Shown here: positions 59,110 to 64,000 of the stretch, piece after piece
Layout of the letters: each line of letters starts with the position of its first letter
How positions within the stretch are numbered: position 1 is the stretch's first letter
From: Siphonodentalium dalli
Taxonomy: Eukaryota > Mollusca > Scaphopoda > Gadilida > Siphonodentaliidae
Reading direction: 5' to 3'
NCBI GenBank assembly: GCA_032622095.1
Contig: CP136061.1
Span: 236,179,815-236,243,814, forward strand
Length of the DNA: 64,000 nucleotides
Made by a program: the position numbers and the translations under genes
Notes under the pieces: model-generated
Databases searched by the model: none
The model's input: the letters and a program-made list of their open reading frames with translations, nothing else
Told to the model about the DNA's origin: nothing

Positions 59110-60270
59110 AAGCCAGTTATAAACCAAATTTAGTGGGGTCCCTTTGGCCCAAAAAAATCGCGATATTGTGACTTTAGTGACCTTAGCATGAAACTTCAAA
59201 TATATGTTGCTGATTTATAATGAAAACTTTTTGGATGGGGTCCCCGGGTGGGAGGACCTGTGTCGGGATAAAATCAGGGTTTCATGGCAACGGCATAAAA
59301 TATTTGGAGAAAAGTTGAAAAAGCCAACTGTTTTAAAAGAGATGATGCTAACTCATAGTGCCCCAAATAGTGTATCGAAAGGACTGGGCCACTGTGTCAT
59401 ATATGGTTAAGGTCAATTGCTAAGGTCAAGGTCATTGGACAAATGTCATATTTTGGTCCCTTTTTGTGAATTGTCTCACATTTCGCTACCCCTAGTGCCT
59501 CAGTGATAAACAAATCCATATCATAATTAATCCACAAAATTAGGGCACATTCACCCCGTTCAATTTGATATATGACGCACTTGATATAAGACGTTCACTG
59601 TCATACTGTCACAACATTTAATTTACACATAATCACATTTTAAGTACTAATTTGTATGTTATTTGTGGCAATACATAAGTCAAAATACATTTCATCAAGA
59701 TACCATCGGTCCAAAATAGACACGATTTTGTGACTGGTAACTAAAGCACGATACTTCACATAATTATCTGTAGTTTAGTTATAGTGGAAAGTTTTTGGAT
59801 AGGGGTGTCCGGATAAGGGTTCGTGTGTCTGGATATAATATGATTACCATGGCAACGTCAAATATTTGCAGAAATGTTGAAAACCCCACTGTTGACAACA
59901 GGATGAGCATTGTTTGAATAAATGAAGTGAACTCACAGTGCCATTAATTGTCCATCAAACGAACTGGGTCACTAGTGCATATATGACCAATGCCAATAGC
60001 TAAGGTCAAGGTCATTGGGGAAAAATTCAATATATTGGTTTATTTTATATTAATTGTCTCAAATTCCGCCAAACAGTGCATTCCTGAAAGCAATCTTTAC
60101 AATAATGCACAACAATTACGGCACCATCATCAAGTTCAATATGATATATCACACAATTGATTTATAAGATGTATACTGTCTACATTTGACAACAATAATT
60201 TATATAATCACATTTTAAGTACTACATTTTTGGTTTAAACAATATTTATTTATTCCCAAAAATATAATTA
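59110..60270. repeat. Diverged tandem duplication, ~580-bp unit
   Basis: Units of about 59110-59690 and 59690-60270. 'ctaaggtcaaggtcattgg' is at 59420 and 60000, and 'aatcacattttaagtacta' at about 59632 and 60207. The units also share 'tttttggat(g/a)gggt', 'catggcaacg', 'ttga(a)aa(a/c)cc(a/c)actgtt' and 'gtgaatt/taattgtctca'. Divergence is roughly 30%. Each holds the nuclear-receptor-like TCAAGGTCA motif. Confidence 0.65.
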
Positions 60271-61339
60271 AAGTACTACTTTTTAAGGTGCACGTGGCAA
60301 AACGGCCTGCAGAACATGTTAAAGATAAATCCAGTGATTGATAAGTTTAATCTTATGAACAAAACATTTAAATAGCCATGTACCATTCATATAAAGCGAA
60401 TGCATTATAGTATTATTTATTTTAGATTGGGTTTGTAATTTTCCTGATAAAAATATCCTGTTACCATGGTAACTGTAATCGTAAAATGCTGCAAATTGGA
60501 TACTTTAGATCGAAAATGATTATATTTTCAAATAATTTCCCCAATTTTGTCCGGAATTAAATTTTTAACAACAGGTCATATATGATACGTTCAGTCACAT
60601 CGTAACACACAAGTTGACATGTATATAGTTTCCAGAGCAACCATTAACACAAACTGTCAAAACTGTCATTTAGTTAACTTTTTGCGGTATTACTTCTATC
60701 TCAATTTCGTTCAGAAATATAGAATACAATCCACTGAGCTGTATAACTTAGTCAAACTGTCCATACAAACATCTATGTTGAGTGGTGGATACAGTACTCC
60801 TGTTCCCATAGAAACCGTTTCCAATGTTACCAAATTGGTAAGTGTTGAGTTTTCTGTTCACAGACAGATGGAATAGAAATAGGAAATATTCACTTCATTC
60901 ATATATTCATGCTCGTTTTTATGGTTAGAATCCCAATGATTCATACCGCATTATTCAAAATAAATTTGTGTAAGATTGTTCAGAAATGGTAATAGAATAA
61001 GGTCTCAAATTCTTCAGTGATCAATCATACAAGAACAGTAAACGAAATATTATCACTAGCCGAATGAGACAAAAATTATCATGAAAATATGAATAAGGAT
61101 ATTCCACTACTCAATGACTGTAGCTTAGATATAAAACTCTGAAACTTATGTCATGCGAATGATATTCATAACTTAAAATTGGAAAGCGGAATTCACATGT
61201 GAGACACCGTTGTTGCTAAAATATGTACATATGTTATTGTAGAATTACTTGTCGCAAATGAACATTCTATCAAATAATTCCACCCAACTATTGTATTACC
61301 TTATGTGAGTTTCACCATGTTTACAATTAAGGAATTTGA
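60271..61339. other. Intergenic, nothing recognised
   Basis: An 85-codon frame at 60619-60876 shows no recognised domain. No clear repeat. Confidence 0.3.
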
Positions 61340-62329
61340 TAGAGATAATTTTTAGGATTTTAAAGTATTTTAAATCAAAATACAAGCGGGTGCAACAACT
61401 GGTTTTGGCTGTTTTGACACCCCAACAATCCTGTAATAGCTTCCTGCTTATTTTAACAATCCCAGTCCACCCCTCTACATGCCACATACATCATCAACAA
61501 ACTTTCGTGGTGACCTCTGGGTTGGAGCAATACATTTTCCCCCGAAATTAGTTTGGAAATATGGCCGCCAAAAGCTATTTTGAATTTCACATTTGAATTC
61601 ATCGGCACACAGCCAGAATTTGTCACAGAAATTATTTTACAATTTACAGTCATGTTTTGGTTCATGTTTAGATGGACGTTATCGAATTTGAAATTTGCAG
61701 GAATCTTGAATTTTGCTCTGTGCGTAACTAACTTCGGCACATCCTACAATTAACATTTTTCATCTGATTGATTCCAAACTTCACAGAAATCTTTGGGTAC
61801 CCTCTAGGTTGGAGCTCTGTAATTTGAACGATTCTCGACGCCGGCAGCCATCCTTGCACAACCAAATCCTTTATCACATCCTCCAGTTTTCATGTTAGAT
61901 TCCAATGACAATGATTGTCCGGTGTTACAAAACAATACATATCAGTTATAATTGAAATTAAATCTGCTGGGTGTGACAGCCCTTTTGAATGCTCATAATG
62001 GTGTATGATAACTAACTAGTTTCAATCCAAATCATCAATATTGATATATTAGTCCAGGAACATTAAGCCAAAAAGAGCCAAAGTAAGGAACTAAATACCA
62101 CTGAAGAGTTTTTGCGTCTGCTGATCGATGCGACATAACATCACAGACACTATATTAAAAGTCCCGAACATCAGAGGTGAGCATTTTGAGTTATGCGACA
62201 TGTTTGGTATCCACGCGATTCCACAAAAATTAAGGCACAAAGTAGTGAAGACTCGTGGAATATAAGTTTCCTTGATGTATAGCTCACACGTCTAGTATTG
62301 CATGATGTTAAGAATATTTATTACAATCT
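61340..62329. other. Intergenic with a diverged short repeat
   Basis: 'caaactttcgtggtgacctctgggttggagc' (61497-61527) and 'caaacttcacagaaatctttgggtaccctctaggttggagc' (about 61777-61818) look like two copies of one dispersed repeat; both are followed by 'aat/gtaattt'. No gene recognised. Confidence 0.4.
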
Positions 62330-63110
62330 TGTTCCTAGACGTACAGCGTTATTGCTGTTCCATATTTACAAATCCGCATGGAACGTACGTTCCATACGCA
62401 TCTCGTTGACGTAAAACGACGTACATGACGTTCGCCGCAACCATGAAACTGGAACTATTTAAATAAAAGAATCATCACACATGACAAACACGCCCTGTAT
62501 GAGCCTAAATAAACCTTCTAATCCTGTAGTTTTAATGCACGGATTCTAGGACGCGAAGCGTGTAATAAACACAGAACGACACGATGGGAAATGAGTTTGT
62601 CGATACGGCACTCGTGCTGTCGCGGAAGGATAGAACTCGAGGCGCAAGCGCATCTCATTTTATCCTTCCGCGACAGCACTCGTGCCGTATCGACAAACTC
62701 ATTTACACATCGTGTTGTTCTGTGTATTTATTACACGCTTGTTCCTAGAAGTACAGTGTTATTGCTGTTCCATATTTACAAATCCGTATGGAGCGTACGT
62801 TCCATGCGCATCTCGTTAACGTAAAATGACGTACATGACGTTCGCCTCAACCATGAAACTGGAACTTTTTAAATAAAAGAATCATCACACATGACAAACA
62901 CGCCCTGTGTGAGCCTAAATAAACCTTCTAATCCTGTATTTTTAATGCACGAATTCCAGGACGCGAAGCGTGTAATAAACACAGAACGACACGATGTGTA
63001 AATGGGTTTGTCGATACGGCACTCGTGCTGTCGCGGAAGGATAGAACTCGAGGCGCAAGCACTCGTGCCGTATCGACAAACCCATTTACACATCATGTCG
63101 TTCTGTGTAT
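62330..63110. repeat. Two tandem copies of family E with long hairpins
   Basis: Units start with 'cttgttcctaga(c/a)gtacag(c/t)gtt' at 62330 and 62738 (408-bp period) and contain 'ggaacgtacgttcca', several GACGT motifs and a long palindrome. In unit 1 the palindrome spans about 62565-62736. The arms run from TAATAAACACAGAACGACAC through GAGTTTGTCGATACGGCACT to CGCGGAAGGATA around a short CTCGAGGCGCAAGCGCAT centre. In unit 2 (62973-63109) about 28 bp next to the axis are missing from the right arm only. A diverged single copy lies at 40300-40640. Confidence 0.8.
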
Positions 63111-63127
63111 ATATGTGGTTATAATAA

Positions 63128-63371
63128 CCTGAATTTCCAAAGGGTCCCAGTTGAATATCAGATGACAAAAATCATTTAAAATTTTATCTTTCGAACAATT
63201 TTCTAATAATCCCCTGTCTGCAAAGACTTGCGCTACATTCAGTAAACATCTTTTCAGCCTTTGTTTAGTTTTAAAAACTACTTCGGTCTTGTCGGCACAC
63301 ACCAATATAATCCATAACATATTTGGTCTAATATTAGTACCCAGGTTCTCCAAAGAACTAGCCCGCCCCAT
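63128..63371 (-). other. Possible short coding exon, product unknown
   Basis: The minus-strand frame from ATG at 63371 runs ~81 codons to a donor-like TTCAG|GTTATT at about 63128. Composition is protein-like (KTKQRLKRCLLNVAQVFADR, then a CSKDKILNDFCHLIFN segment) rather than simple repeat, but I recognise no family. Neighbouring exons were not identified. It may be chance. Confidence 0.2.
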
Positions 63372-64000
63372 AGTTATAGGATAGCTATTCGGGAGTAAGT
63401 TTTATGAGGAATCCATTGGCCCCGTCCACTGTTTGTATAAAAGGACCGAAGTCCTATTTTAGGGGCCAGAACCCAATTTTGGGGTTCAGCCCTATTTTCT
63501 GACATTTTGGGCCTCTAATTGAAACTTACTTTGATATATCTACACGGTAGCTACATACATACATCATTTCTATTATTTTCTATGACATTCAAGGATGGGA
63601 TTGCCCATATTGGAGCACCTTGTCTCCATAACTCTAAAAATGAGCAACTACAAAATTTACCAAAAGCAATAATTTCAGAATGGTACCAAATATAAGATAC
63701 TTGTTCACGCGCCAGCTTTTCATAGTATGCATGTTTAATAATCATCGATGAGACAGATATATGGACCAATAGATAGCCACTCATTTCAGAAATCTTAAAT
63801 AAAATCGGGCGAGTTTCTTATTTTATACTATTACTTCAAACGAAGAGACTGCACCCGGAAACACTTAAATGATTCCGAAATATTTTTAATATAATTTAAT
63901 ATCCATCGAGGTAAGGTACAAAGTGAAACCCACGAACATGTCGAATACTGACAACTATTTTCACATGGGTTTGATCTGCGCTCAGATGGAAGAAACTTCC
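63372..64000. other. Intergenic, nothing firmly recognised
   Basis: A 77-codon minus-strand frame (63551-63784) has mixed composition without a known motif. A short direct repeat of 'cctattttaggggcc/cctattttctgacattttgggcc' lies near 63451-63513. Confidence 0.3.

Noticed and set aside
1-64000. tRNA, rRNA, snRNA genes and telomeric repeats
   Set aside because: Looked for tRNA B-box-like GGTTCRANYCC, 5S and U snRNA signatures and TTAGGG arrays by eye; none was convincing. A covariance-model scan would be needed to exclude diverged copies.

Overview
The window is eukaryotic, AT-rich (roughly one third G+C by eye), gene-poor and packed with repeats. A degenerate Penelope-like retroelement, a PGBD-type piggyBac transposase, tandem-core elements ending in (ACAG)n/(CA)n tails and many fold-back elements suggest a marine invertebrate. 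The tandem-core plus microsatellite design resembles the bivalve 'pearl'/CvA-type elements, so a mollusc, probably a bivalve, is the best guess. This is inference: no host gene here is diagnostic of species.

Layout. 1-5.9 kb: intergenic sequence and a tandem array built from a TTAA-flanked MITE (family A). 5.9-9.5 kb: a piggyBac transposase with one in-frame stop, with a family A MITE on each side. 9.5-21 kb: intergenic sequence with several short tandem arrays (periods ~235 and ~325 bp) and fold-back hairpins. 21.5-24.5 kb: microsatellites, a 24-bp minisatellite, and two tandem-core elements rich in TCAAGGTCA motifs. 24.6-26 kb: a broken Penelope-like element (RT and GIY-YIG remnants) between inverted terminal sequences. 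26-40 kb: tandem repeats, four tandem palindromic Tc1/mariner-type MITEs, two family B MITEs, a 2.3-kb fold-back element, and two family C MITEs that each hold two 69-bp palindromes. 40.06-40.23 kb: one exon of a C-type lectin domain, the only recognisable host-type coding sequence. 41-48.6 kb: a possible 2.25-kb TIR element, another family A MITE, tandem-core elements with ACAG tails, and hairpins. 48.66-58.61 kb: a ~10-kb higher-order tandem array of a 3.2-kb unit (three full copies and a partial fourth). 58.6-64 kb: a diverged 580-bp duplication, two tandem copies of a long-hairpin repeat, and a possible short exon on the minus strand.

The dominant theme is TTAA-targeting (piggyBac-type) non-autonomous elements and palindromic DNA, some of it turned into tandem arrays. 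The most interesting single object is the 3.2-kb array. Each full unit carries a CpG-rich CRE/YY1-like patch followed by a GTAAGT donor-like site, and a GC-rich exon-like segment behind a good branch point and acceptor. It could be a tandemly amplified gene fragment or a transcribed satellite. No rRNA, tRNA, CRISPR array or viral gene was recognised; the tRNA search was by eye only.
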